Position numbers and translations under genes: made by a program
Notes under the pieces: model-generated
The model's input: the letters and a program-made list of their open reading frames with translations, nothing else
What the model was told of the DNA's origin: nothing
Database searches by the model: none
Source of the DNA: Theobroma cacao
Lineage: Eukaryota; Streptophyta; Magnoliopsida; Malvales; Malvaceae
Reading direction: 5' to 3'
Length of the DNA: 64,000 bases
Assembly (NCBI RefSeq): GCF_000208745.1
Contig: NC_030858.1
Coordinates: forward strand, 13,798,613-13,862,612
Shown: positions 24,480 through 37,170 of the stretch, in pieces
Layout of the letters: the number at the start of each line of letters is the position of its first letter
Position numbering within the stretch: position 1 is the first letter of the stretch

Positions 24480-27400
24480 GCATCCATAAAACTAGACTAG
24501 TAGTGAATTAATTAATGGGTTGCTTGTGTTTGAGAAAATCTGCAACAAGTCATCATGCCTTTGAACTCCCAGGTTAGCCAAAACATCAACATCACTATTA
24601 GCTTTATGTAGCACATGTGTTATCCTCCAATTCTTTGCATGTTTTTTTTTTAGAACTTTCCATATGTAATAGTCACTTTCTCATTCTCCACAAGGCACCA
24701 AGAGGTTTCATTGTCTAAGCCATTGCATTTTTCAAATCGCTTTCAATCCACAAATCAAAATCTTGAACCCATTCAGAGGTTGCGAAGATAATAAAAGCTT
24801 GTCTAACACCCATATTTCAGCTAAATTAGAATCGCCTATACCTATTGATTTGAAAAACATAATCTTTATTGAATTGTTTTGATCACGCAAAATACTTCTG
24901 ATTCTCGCCTCACCTGTATTTCCAAAAATAGCACCATCTACATTGAACTTAAGTCATCCACCAGGTAGAGCCTTCCAAATTAACTTTGGTTGTACTGTTT
25001 TACATTTCTATGAAATTTATACATTTAAATTGCTTTTGAAAATATCTTCAATTGTCTCAATTACATAAGGCCATCTTCCTTTTACCCAAACTGCAACTTC
25101 TCAACTTAATTAGATAATATAATTAGTGAATATCCCAGATCTTGCCATTAAACACCATAAACTTACGAAATAACCATAAAAACCATATAATTGCAAAGAA
25201 GGTTATGGTCCAAACATTGTATTTTCCTTTGTTGAAATTAACAGATCACTGTGTTAAGAAGAATGATTGAGTATTATTGGGTGTCACCCAATTAAAGTTC
25301 CATTTTGCACACCACAAATTCCATACCTTCCAAGATTTAATTCAATTAAAAAATAAGTGATCGATTGTTTCTCTATTTTGTTTTCAAAGTAGATAGGTTT
25401 TTTGCTCTTCTCCAATTAGTCCACTTTTAGCAAGTTCATGTTTCACTGCTACCATTCCCTACATAAGTTGCCAAATAAACACTTTAACACTATATAGGGT
25501 GAACCCCATCCACACCCTTCGCCAAAGCACTACATTGTCACATTACATGGTTGTCACAAGTCAATAAAAGGATTTGGAGGAATACATACCACTTGTGTTA
25601 GGTTTCCATATCACTCAGTATGGCATGGAATGATTAATGATATGCTCTTTTAATTGACCCAAAGTTGAGTCCACTATTTACATTCCTACCCAAATAATTG
25701 GCAATGAAGTTCAATTTTCCATTGTCAACTATTATCGTACCATTCTCCAAATCTTGTAGCCTACCTTTCTATTAGTGGACAATGTAAAAAAAAAAACATG
25801 AAAATTAATTCTTGAGAATAACGTTATCCATCTATTCATCATGCTAGACTACTATGGAATGCCCATTACCTACAGCAATCCAAGATTAGTTGAAACTTGG
25901 AAAAAGAATTTTTTAGTAGGCAAAACTTTAGAAATGATATTTTTCCAAAGATTAGAGCTTTTACGAGTGACAACAACATTGGGCAAAAGGGCATTCAACT
26001 CATAGTAATTCTTTGCTATCAAGATTTCTCTCCATAAACTATCTTTCTTGTTCCCATCTCCACAACCATTTGTTGAGCAAAGCTTGATTTTTTTTATTTC
26101 TAGATCAACCAGTCTAAGACCACCCACATCTTTGTGTTGGCAAACTGTATCCCAATTAACATAATGAATTCCCCCATTTGTACCATTACCACCCTCTAGA
26201 AATCTTTGTTGATTTTTATCCAATTCATTTTAACCCCCTGAGGCATCTTGAATGATGACATGAAAAAAATAGGCAAATTACTCAACACAAATTTTATCAG
26301 AGTGACTCAACTTACAATTGAAAGCATTTTACTTTTCTACCCATCCAATTTATCCTCAAACTTATCTACCACAAGTTTTCATATTTTTCTAAGAGCTTGA
26401 ATGGGCTTTAAAGGAAGGCTGGGATAGATAGCTAGATATTGACCTACCTTACATCGAATTCTTTCTGCTTATACTCCAAGTAGCTCCCAATTGATGCTTA
26501 TTCTAAAGAGATTGCTCTTCTTAAAATTAATCTTCAATCTTAAACAATCTGAAAGCATTTTAACACTTTTTTAAATTAAGTAAACATTCCAAATTTGGTT
26601 GGCCAAAAAGAATAGTGTTATCACCATATTGTAAATGCGAAAGACTCAAACCTCTTTCGCCAATGGAAATTCCATTGCATATTTTTTTCATCCTTGCTTT
26701 CACCATGAGAGAACTAAAAGCTTCAACAACTACGTTGGAGAAGAAATGAGATAGTAGACACCTTTGATGAAGGCTTTTTTACAATTTGATAGGTTTAGTA
26801 GGTGAGCTATTAACAAGAATTGAGATTGAGGTCTTCGTGACACACTTAATAATCCAATTACACCATCTCTTCCAAAACCCATTAAGCATCATAAAATTAA
26901 GAAAATCCTAACATACACTATTATATGCCTTCTCAAAATCCACCTTTAGCAACAATCCACTTTCCTTATTCCTTCGTAACATGTCAATCATTTCATACGC
27001 TATCAAAAAGCAATCTAAGAATTGTTTGTCCTTAACAAAAGTGAATTAATGATTACGTCTCTTTTTGCTTTTTCCATTTTATTAGATAAGACCTTTGCAA
27101 GTATTTTATACAATACCCACCAAACTAATTGGACGATAATCGCCTACTATAGTGGGATTCTTTACTTTTGGGAAAGTAATGAAAGTTCTGTTAACCTCAT
27201 GACCAAGTTTCCCATTCTTATAAAAATCAGCAAGAATACGAATTACTTCATGCTTTGCAATCACCCATTGTGATTTAAGGAAATTAAAGTTGTATCCATT
27301 CGAACTTGGTGCTTTTTTCCATCAAAATCACCCAAAATTTCCATAACCTTTATCTTTGTGAAAGGTGCTTCAAGAGCCTCTATGGACTCCTTTTCCAAAC

Positions 27401-27720
27401 TCCTAATTCCACAATTCAAATCAACAAGTTTCATCATTTTCCTGCTACCATATAAAACTGTATGGAATGCTTAATAATCTCCTTTTTTATTTTCAGCAGC
27501 TCCTTAATCAATTGATCATTCACTTTAAGACTTATAGTTTGGTTCACTCTCCTTCTAGCTAATTCCATGGCATGAAAATACTTTGTATTTCTATCCCCCT
27601 CCTTCACCCATTGGACCTTTGACTTTTGCTTCCATTGTCTTTCCCCAATTCGATACAGAGGTGATAGTTTTGCTTTTTTTTGCATTACTGTTTCTCGTTT
27701 TCCAAAGTCCCCCATGTATT
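24480..27720 (-). mobile_element. L1-type LINE, 5'-truncated and decayed
   Basis: A non-LTR retrotransposon ORF2 remnant read on the minus strand from about 27715 to 24490. In order: a pre-RT block (27715-27434) with KEGDRNTKYFH; RT motifs at about 26945-26890 (KVDFEKAYNSV); the RT active-site region near 26655-26620, reading LQYGDNTILFG where functional relatives have an ADD triad; a zinc-finger RT-associated region at 26223-25870 (IHYVNWDTVCQHKDVGGLRL) and to about 25290; and an RNase H domain starting LKFNVDGA (about 24955) and ending ANLGVQRHDDLL (about 24550). No endonuclease domain is seen upstream, so it is 5'-truncated, as LINE insertions commonly are. Many stops and frameshifts. No clear poly-A or duplication found. 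Confidence 0.85.
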
Positions 27721-29897
27721 AGATATATGATACTTTAAAAGTAAATGAAAAATTCATATCATTGGACTTTCAATATATAGAAAGAAAATTGGTTTTATTG
27801 AGAACTTAAATTTTTTTTTTTTCAAATTTTTCTTTGAAATTCATATGATTGGACTTTCAATATATAGAAAGAAAATTGGCTTTAGTGAGAACTTTAATAT
27901 TTTTTCAAAATTTTCTTCGATATTTAGAACTTTTATTGGCATTTGACATCTCTGCCTTCAATCTCTTTTTTTTTGTTAGTGCAAAATTGTCACCCATGAT
28001 TACCTTTTCTAGTTATTGGCATCTCTTCCTTCAACCTTTTACAAAATTGTCTCCCATAATTACTTTTTTTTTTAGATGCTATTAAATTTAACATCAATAT
28101 TTAGTGAAACTATACACAATTTGTTATAGTTGACATACCAACCATAATAAAAAAGAGTATCACATATGTGTAGGAAAATTGATAAACTTCACTGCAAATA
28201 AACAATGTGGTGGTACAAAAAATCTACAAAGTCACATGCAAAAACTAATGAAAACAAAATTTTTATATGATAAAAGAATATGAAATCAATTAAATAAAAA
28301 TATAACTCATTTCAAGATAAAAACACATATTATTTGAAGTGCAAAATGTACACAAAAATTATCATTTTTATGTTTGTCAATCAAATATGCCAAATGTAGT
28401 TGGTTTGATGAGCTAGAAGTAAGTTTAAAAATCATATAAAATGCAATTATTTTCAGTTTTACATGGTTAAATATTTTAGTTGAAATCTAGAATGCAGCAT
28501 GACCCTTTGAGGATTTAGGATTATCAAACAAATAGAGATAAAAGACTGTAAAAAAAGAGATAAAAGTAAAATAATGAGTAGATAGATTAGGGATTTAGCT
28601 TCATTTTACTTTCTTGATAAAAAGAAAATTGAAACTAATAAAACCCTTGTAAGCACCAAATTTTACACTTTTAAGATTTTATTTGATAAAAGAAAAAATA
28701 ATTTTTTCAAAAAATAAAATAAAATTTTGTTCAAGAAAAAGACAGTTTCAATCGGCATTGCCATGTGTTAGTTGAACTAATACATTTTTTAGCTATACTT
28801 CATACTATTGATTGACTAGGTAGGTTTGAAGATAAACATGACTCTCAACAAACTTTTGACTTAGTCATCTTTAACACAATTTAAAGTATTTCTAGTGTTA
28901 ATCAACTCTAACGTGTTTAAAGAGATAAGGACAAATTTGGTCAGAAATTTGACTCAAATATGGATGTACCATTATATAGAGTGTCAATTGACACTTTTGA
29001 GTATGATCGACATTGGATAATTTTACTTTATTTTGATTTATAAAAACAATTATCTCCAAAATAATAAAATCAGTTGATTTATCATTATCTTGAGATAATT
29101 ATCAATTTTTTCTTTCAATTTTTGCCAAATCTTAGCCATTCAATCCACCTTATCTTAGTTATAATACCCTTCTATTTGTCATATCAACATATCTAAAACA
29201 TATCTCAAAGTTCAAAATTATCCATTTTCTTCTTTTAAATATTCTTCTCTAAAACATACTTAAAATTTCCTTAAAAGATGGATTAAAGATCTAAAGAGAC
29301 AAGGAATTTAGAAGCCCAAAGAGTCTAGAAGTCCAAGGAGTGAAAAAGCCAAAAAGCCTAAAACCTCTAACCTAAACAGTCGAGCTTGGCTTAACATTCC
29401 AAATCCAAACCTAAACCTAATCAAGTTCACACATGTAATACCTAGGCCTTTTAAAGCATAACGACATGGAACACTATTGTCCATATGATCATTTATCATC
29501 CAGACATTAGCATGCATGATAACATGTTTAGGTTATGATTATAATAAGTATGTCATATAAAAATGCATGTTACTAGAGTTATTATAACTGTGGTATGTCA
29601 TATAGATGTATGATAATATTCGAGTTGTCATATTGATATGTTATATAAACTAGATGCCATTGAGATCATCATGATGATAGTATGACATTGTTGCTATGCT
29701 ATGATAATAGTATGTCATGTCATTCTACTATGAGTTATGCTATCATGTAATATGTTATCTTGAAGTATGTCATGTAATTCTAAGTACATTTTTATCATAA
29801 ATATGCCATTTACTTTTAGGGGCATTTTTGTTGTTAGTATGCCAATAGCTCTAAGGACTTTCTTTTTGTTATTTTATATGCCTTGTAGAATTTGTAT
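27721..29897. other. AT-rich non-coding region with local duplications
   Basis: No gene recognised. About 27750-27837 and 27838-27925 are two adjacent copies of one ~88-bp unit sharing TTGGACTTTCAATATATAG. A second, weaker tandem pair lies at about 27940-28080 (GGCATTTGACATCTC / GGCATCTCTTCC). From about 29520 to 29790 the sequence is rich in TATGTCAT and ATGATAGTATG words. Open frames here look like chance. Confidence 0.45.
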
Positions 29898-29925
29898 TGT
29901 CACAACCCTGACTCGAGTCATGACT
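29898..29925 (+). repeat. Left edge of another LTR, cut by copy 5
   Basis: TGTCACAACCCTGACTCGAG, followed by TCATGACT, reads like the start of a different plant LTR. The sequence after the inserted LTR copy 5 (from 32759, TGATTGGCACAAGG) continues it smoothly if one copy of the duplication is removed. This is inference from continuity across the insertion. Confidence 0.45.
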
Positions 29926-32758
29926 TGTAAAGCCCAACCCTATAAATACATATCATAACATACATGCACTGAGTAGCATGTTATTATGCTAGGAAAGTCT
30001 CTAAGAATAGATGAAACCCGGTATTATACCTAACGGTACACTTGAATTGATTTAATCTCGAACTAGTTCAAATAGGAATCGTAGGATGAAATTTAACATT
30101 TTATAGTCAAGGAATGACTAAAAATGATTGTTCGGAGTTCGAGGGTTCATTTGGAAAAAAATTGAAAATTTTGATGTTCAGGGGCAAAATCGTAATTTTT
30201 CCATCCATGGATAAAATTTGAGATTTTGAGAGAATTTAGATCACATTTGACAAATTGGAGAATGGTATGAGTATAAGGGATGAAAAATATGTCTATGGGC
30301 AATTTTTCAGTTTTTGGGTCAAAAATATAATTTTTAACTTTTACGGGGGCAAAAGTGTAAATTTCAAAAATTACTCCACCAAGACTTTGGATAAGTCTGA
30401 GAATTTTATCTAAGCTATAGATATGTGGGACAAGTGTATGGTGAAAATTTGGAAACAAATGGATGAAATTTTAAAAAAAGACTAATGGAAAAGTGACACA
30501 TGGCATTTTTAAAATGGTTTAATATTATTTTAATGAAAAGTCAGCCCATTTAAACCCCATTTTAAGTGATGGCCGGCCATAAGGAAGAACAAGAGAGGAA
30601 ATAGAGAGGAAAGGAAGAAAAAAAGAAAAACCAAAGAGAAACAAGAAAATTCAAAGGGAAATTCGCGGTTTTCGACCGTTTACGCGTCTAACGGTAAGAT
30701 TTTTCGATTTTAGCTTGATTTCTACCTTTCCTATGCCTTTATTTCCATTTAGCATGCTTGAGGAGAGAGATCAAAAAGTGATATCAAGGGCTGGACGAAA
30801 TTCTAGGGGAGAGAAATTGAAATTTTTAGGTTTTGATTTTTAGTTAAATTGATAGTTTTAGTTAGTTAAATGTGTTTAGAAATTAAATTGGGCAAGAAAT
30901 CATTAAATTTTCACAATACCCACTCTTGGCTGGATGCTCAATGCTGTACAATGATGATGAATTGATTTTATTCTAAGGGAAATGAAGAGAAAATGATGAA
31001 AAACGATTAAACGTGATAGAAAAACAAAGTAGAAAATTAACCGAGTTAATGTCCCATTTTTGGCCGAATTTTCCAAGGAAGGGAGTGAGCTGATTTTGTT
31101 GTTTTTAGAAGGTTATTGGCTGATATTTAATGGTTAGAAATGTTGGAGAGAGAATGGGATGATTTAGAGCTAAAATGGAGCGCGTTAGCAATTTATCGGG
31201 CAAAGTGCCAAAAATAGGTTAATACCGCGTTTAAGCCGTTTTAGGCTATTGCATTTCATACCATGCATTAGTATAGGATTTAAGTTAATTATATAGTGAT
31301 TTAGCATCAATGTGATGAATTGTGTAAATTTTTGTAATGTGTCTAGGAGGAGAGCCTTCCGGAAAAGGCAAAGAAGTCGTACCCGACGAGTAGTGATCGG
31401 GGCGCTTAGAAAGCTTTTAGTTTGTACAAACGGTGAGTAAACTTATTATTATTGTAAATTATCTAGAGTTTATTTTAAATGCCCTTTATGTATTTTATGA
31501 AATGAGAACGAGATTAAAACGGGATTTTTGATGTTTTAGGAATAAATGTGACAAATAAAAATATATTGTATTGATTATGAAATTGAGTAATTGGAGGCTA
31601 CAAATTGACTTGAAAAATATATATTTTCCTAGGAATGGCTTATGAGAAATGAGTATATGTGGCTATATTTTGTGAATGCATTGGGAAATTTATGTAAGTT
31701 GTTTTACTATGCAGGCTGGATAAATAAATAAAAGCCACGTTATACTGTCGAAATTTTATTAAAATTGGTGGGTTAGTCACTGCAGTGACGGGTTTCCGTG
31801 GACTGCCTATTAGAGGGGCACGGTAAACCCAGTTATATAGTTACTCCGGTTGTAGAGGCGAGGAGGGTAACTCCTGGGGTAGTATTAGAGCTCACTTCAC
31901 GTCGAACCCCCACGTGAATGTGTAACTCGGCCAACGCCAAGGGACGGCTGGTTTTAAAAATAAAAATGTGTTTCACGTGTGAATATTTTAACACCCTTGG
32001 CGGACTCGGTTAGATGCCTCGGCCAAGGTATCCCCGAGGATTAGTTTTGGCTTGAGCCTTGTTTTAATAAAAGACATAAGCCTTAACAATTGTTTTGGTA
32101 AATTACAAATATTTTATGGTTTAAGAAATAAATTGAAAACATTATGAAATGGTTCGTAATTTGTTGTTTAAACTTGCCTCCATTTTACTCGCCTTTAGAT
32201 ATTTATGATAATGTCTGTTTACTCATTGGGATTGCAAAATCTCACCCACCTCCTTTCCAAACATTTCAGGTCTGTGGTAGCTTGTAGATACCCTATTTTG
32301 TCGAGGATTCCAGTTGACATCTCTACCACACAGACAGTAGGTTTCTAGCACCAACACTGGGTGTATTTTGGGCCACTTGTCATTGTAACCATTATTGTAC
32401 ATTATAACTTAGTAAATTTTTGTATGTATGAATTTATTTTACTTACACATTACAAAAGATTTCTTACACGTGTTTCTATAAATATTATTTTATATAAAAA
32501 TGCTATATTTTAATCAATATTTTGAATAGTGATATTTATCTATAAATCCTTTTAAAATATTTTTGTCTTTTGATTTACTTGAGCAGGAAACTACTGAAAA
32601 TTGTTTAAAATGGAATGTTTAAAAATGATTGCTCACAGAAAAGGCAAGAAACTGATATGTAAGCATTGCGGGGTTCTGATTGGCATTTCGGATAATGAGT
32701 GTCAATTGGGACATCGCGGCGGTTGTCATGGGCCCGAGGGAGGTTCCGGGTCATGACA
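29926..32758 (-). mobile_element. Family 1 LTR copy 5, inverted (2833 bp)
   Basis: Opposite orientation to copies 1-4. It begins TGTAAAGCCCAACCC and ends GGGTCATGACA. The flanks are TGACT (29921-29925) and TGATT (32759-32763), a 5-bp duplication with one difference. Long stretches match copy 1 almost base for base on the other strand, for example around 31330-31440 against 5820-5930. Copies 1 and 5 are therefore close relatives. No coding content. Confidence 0.85.
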
Positions 32759-32763
32759 TGATT

Positions 32764-33129
32764 GGCACAAGGAACTAATGGAGGTAATCCACCAAGCCCA
32801 CATAAGCCTCATACATTACCATCATCACTTAATTACCATTTCTAACTCAAATGCATTCATATCGTTTTACTTAAGTTATATTTTATAATATAATGTTTCA
32901 TTAAAAACATTTGTCGTCACTTAAAATCGGTATGAAATAAATTGTTCCTAGGTTTGCCAACCTGTGGCTACCTCGCTTTACATCGGGCATTACATTAACT
33001 CATAATTTGAGTATACACATACATATAAATAAGGTCAAATGAGCAACATCTAACCAAAACCATCTATTCAACATCAATTACCAGCGGAGTGACTCAGGTG
33101 TGGAAGATACTATCAAATACCATTGTCAT
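32764..33129. repeat. LTR-like sequence between two insertions
   Basis: Probably the continuation of the outer LTR that begins at 29898 and was split by copy 5. No coding sequence. Assignment rests on the join at the copy 5 duplication and on general LTR-like character. Confidence 0.35.
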
Positions 33130-33134
33130 TGGAT

Positions 33135-34608
33135 TGATAATTCTATTAAATAGAATTGTTTTTATCTCAAATTGTTTTCAAGAGTTAGCTAAGTTTTAGA
33201 GTTTAGGTTAGAATTTAGTTATTTTTCTAAGTAGTTTATTTTTATTAAGTTATATTATTTTATGCTAATTTTATATTTATTTATCTTAATTTAGTTATTA
33301 TTTATTAGTTTTTATGTTTTTGTAGGATTTTAGAAGAATAAGGCTTAATTGGGTGAAGAAAAGTGTTTACAGAGTTCAGGCCATATTCGTACATGTTGCG
33401 GTATTTTAACCATAACTCTCACTAAAAAGCTCCAATGATGAGATTCTTGAACCATTGGCAAGCTAAGAGACAGAGCTACAACTTTCATGTAGATCACTTG
33501 CCTAGTTCTTCCTCGAAATAGAGAAAATTGTAGTAGAAGTTGATGGAGTGGAGTAGTCAAGCTATAGGCTAGTTAAGTCCTTATTGGGCTCTACCCTTAT
33601 TTTAAGCCCAAATTAAGAGTTTAGACTAAAATAGGTTAGTTTATGTAGAATTAGGTTAAGTTAGGTTATAAATAGTTAGTATAAGGAGAAGTTAGACACA
33701 TACACATACATAGATTAAGGAGAAATCTTGAGAGAGATTCAAGAAGAGAGAAGTTGAGGTTGAAAGTTGAAGATTAAGGCTACAAAAATATTTATTTTCT
33801 TTTTTCTTAGCTTTGATTATTCTTTTTACTTTTGTTGGCTAAACTTCATATGTTTTTAGTTTTTATTTCCATTACGTCTAGCTAGATTTCTTTTTTAGGA
33901 TTACAATTGAACTCACATGTAGTTTAAGTTCTTAATCTCTTTCTAGTCTATATTCAATGGGACTGAATTATTTATTTCAATTTGTTCTTAATACTTTTAA
34001 TTGTCTGATCTCCAATTAAATTGATTTAGGAACCTAAAAAAACTTGAAAAAGGGAGTTGGGAGTTTAGTGTAGATTAAAATTAAAATAACATATGATCAC
34101 ATTAAATTGATTTATGTATAAGATAAGAATATACCTATATGCAGTATGTAGCCAATGTTAGAGTCTGAACTTAATGAGTTTATTTTAATTTTAATTCACA
34201 TAGGAATATACTGTTTTGATTAAAGTAGATATTTTTATAAAAGACTCAGGAGAGCATTTCAAACAATTGAGGACTTTAGGTTATCAATTCAATCTATTGG
34301 ATTAAGTTAAGAGAGAGAGGTAAGATTTAAATGAAGTGTGAGGGATATTGTAATCCTAAGTTTTTTTCATTTGATTTTTAATCCCTTATAATATTTCCTT
34401 GATTTTAGTGTTAAATAGTTGTAACTATAGTTAATTAGTTTTCAGTTTAATTAATTAATAATATTTTGATTGTTTGAATAAAATTAAATTGATTTAATTT
34501 TGGTATTTAGTAATATTCTAGATCAATTCTCTATGGGATCGATACTCTGTTTACTAATATATTATATGTTCGATACGTATACTTGTATAGGTGAAATTTT
34601 AACTGACA
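33135..34608 (+). mobile_element. Candidate solo LTR, 1474 bp
   Basis: TG...CA ends (TGATAATTC ... AACTGACA) with flanking 5-mers TGGAT (33130-33134) and TGGAC (34609-34613), one mismatch. Inside are a TATA-like GGTTATAAATAG (about 33665), a purine-rich leader, and a GGGATCGATAC stretch near the right end that is common in U5 regions of plant gypsy LTRs. No coding sequence. Boundaries were chosen from the near-duplication and could be coincidental. Confidence 0.5.
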
Positions 34609-34613
34609 TGGAC

Positions 34614-36370
34614 CTACCAAAATAGACTTGCAAATCCTTCACTCATTTATGATTCAGGTGGTTATGGATCTACAAAACATGAATTTTGAAATGGTGAGTA
34701 CATTTACTCAATGATGGATATGGAGGGGGAACAAGCAACAATAAGGAATTTACTACAAGTCAATGTACATTCAGTTAAAAAAATGCACATTTTCCCTAAG
34801 TAAAACCATGATGCAATTGGGTCTTACCCCTCAAAACAACATAACAATTACATACATCAATTTCAATTTCATAACATAATGCATGCTTAACTCTCATCAT
34901 CGTGCACGTACCTCAAGTGGTATCATTGGCCCCATTGAGGCTACATGCACTTTTAGAGTACTTCGACCCTCACATTAATTGGGTACTCTGACCCTCAGTA
35001 CTCTAGTGGTATTTACGGCCACACTAAGACCATGCAGTGCATCATTAAACATGACTTTCACACTACTCATTAATGTTGAGTGGTGGCTAGGTTACTTGGA
35101 CGAGTAACTTAAGCAAGGTATTTATAACATGGACCAATTTCAGCTCTAATTACTTTTCCATGTAATTGCTAATTGATCCTTACACTTAATTAAACTTTTT
35201 AATTAAGTTCAATAAAAATTCATAACTTCTAGTTTTGATTAAGTCTAACTTAATCACCTCTCTTAATTTAATCTCAATATTCACTTTTTATGAGTGATAC
35301 ATTAGACTTCCAACATGTTGGCAATGACTTTAACATGCAATCCATAAATTAAATTTATGATTAGATAAATTCAAATTACTTTGAATTTATCATTGATCCC
35401 ATCAACCATTTTATGATCATAGACCATGAGCGGGATCTAGCAATCCATTATAACCACCAAAATATTAGAAAAGTCAAGATAGTTTGACTCAACCTTTTAA
35501 TGATTAGTCTCTCAGTGCAATTCAATCTTTTCATCATGTATCTCAGAAAGCTTAGGAGCATGGTGTAGTGTCAACTTCTAAAACTTTCAAGTTAGTCATG
35601 GCACTAATTAGATATCATGTATTATAGGAAATTCATTTCTTAAAACCCATTGTACTCTGGCTAGAGTCTTAACATAGGCTAACTCAGTGCATGAACAATC
35701 AAGATACATCTCTTTAATCACTCAAAGTGATTAATCCTATCTTGACCACTCATTTGCCTTCATGTGCTTAATGTTATACCCAACATTCATCTTTTTTAAG
35801 CATCCTTAGTTAGGACCTGGAAAGATAATGTCAAAGTATAGCACTCTACACGTAAAACAACCTGGTGTCTCAAGTCTAAGGATCACTTGTATGACTATTA
35901 TTGAGGATATACTCCATTGACACTAGAGTGAAATACTAAATAGAATCCTCATGTTGGGTCATGTTCAGTGAACTTGTTCTTAGAACAAACATCTACATTC
36001 TAGTTCCAAGTATCCATGTACTTCAATATATGAGATCGATTATTTACTTCTGAAGTAAAAAATATAAAATGTACTAGTCTTTAAGTATCATTGATGTCTA
36101 GTCTCAATGATACACTGACTAAGAACAATTTAGAGATTATGCTTTAATGTATAGGTATCTCATAATTGTAATACTTTATAATTCCCTTGTAACATATGTT
36201 AATCTCATAAACTTCATCCAATAAACTTATAAACATAGTCATATTGATGATGGAAAACCTCCATCATTCGGCATGAATGATTTGATTGCATTTTTGAATC
36301 TAAGACTTGACTAACCCGATTGGCTACAAGACTCATTCCAACACGAAGTACATGAAGAGCCAGCTGTGAC
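34614..36370. repeat. Non-coding, LTR-like region
   Basis: No gene recognised. Blocks such as 34905-35040 contain repeated TACTCT...GACCCTCA phrases, and 35120-36200 has the mixed AT and CT composition usual for plant LTR or leader sequence. No duplication or termini could be assigned. Confidence 0.35.
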
Positions 36371-36795
36371 TCTTTTATGTAGTCAACATAGACCCCCATG
36401 CTCGTCGGCCACTTAGTGCTAGGCTTTACATTATTAGAGTTAAGGGAATTAAGTTGAGCCTTTACTATCAGCTATAGCTTTTTGTAAAAGTGGTAAGTGC
36501 TTGATCTTGGAAACTAGTATTAGAACGAGGTTACAAGTCCAACTCCTAGGGTTGTTGTTGAAGGGAGATTATTGGGTATAAGACCAACAATCACCCTTTG
36601 AGTTGGTCTTCGATTGTAAGGATGATCGGGGATGACTGGCCACTCATAGCTTTTTGACGTAGTTAGCATAGATCCTCATGCTTGCCGGCCACTTAACGCT
36701 AGGCTCTGTGCTACTAGTGTTAAGGGAATTAAGTTGCGCCTCTCCCATTAACTATAGCTTTTGGTAAAAACGGTAAGCGCTTGATCTTGGAAACT
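36371..36795. repeat. Direct repeat, two ~140-bp units
   Basis: 36371-36513 and 36649-36795 are diverged direct copies. Both run from GTAGTCAACATAG-like sequence through CGGCCACTTA and TTAAGGGAATTAAGTTG to GCTTGATCTTGGAAACT. The ~135 bp between them (36514-36648) is unique. This looks like a duplication inside a retroelement leader. Confidence 0.7.
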
Positions 36796-36799
36796 TTGT

Positions 36800-37170
36800 C
36801 CATCTCTTTCTTTTTCTCCAAATTTCTAATTTTTATCTTTGGTGCTCCAAGAACCGATATCTTTTTCTTTAGGAATCGATTCTTAGTCTTCAGACTTGTG
36901 CTTGTTGACTCTTTCTTACTCAGAACCGACGATTGCTTTATGGAGAATCAATTCTTTCATGCTTAGATTTCTTTCTTCTACCTTTTGTTTTCCTAGAATC
37001 TATTCTTGCCTTTTGAGTTATCAATTCTTGCCTATTGCAATAGCTTTTGTATTTTCCAGAACCGACTTTTTATTTTCAGAGAATTGATTCCTCCTGTAAG
37101 AAGAAAATAAATTTTGCTTTCTATATATTTGAGAATCGATTCTTTACTTTCAAAAGGCTAATTCTTAAGG
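36800..37170. repeat. Array of degenerate AGAATCGATTCT palindromes
   Basis: At least eight diverged copies of a palindrome around AGAATCGATTCT or AGAACCGA occur at roughly 30-60 base spacing, in T-rich sequence. The best copies are GGAATCGATTCTTA (about 36871) and GAGAATCGATTCTTT (about 37131). No gene is supported; two open frames across the array are side effects of the repeat. Confidence 0.6.
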
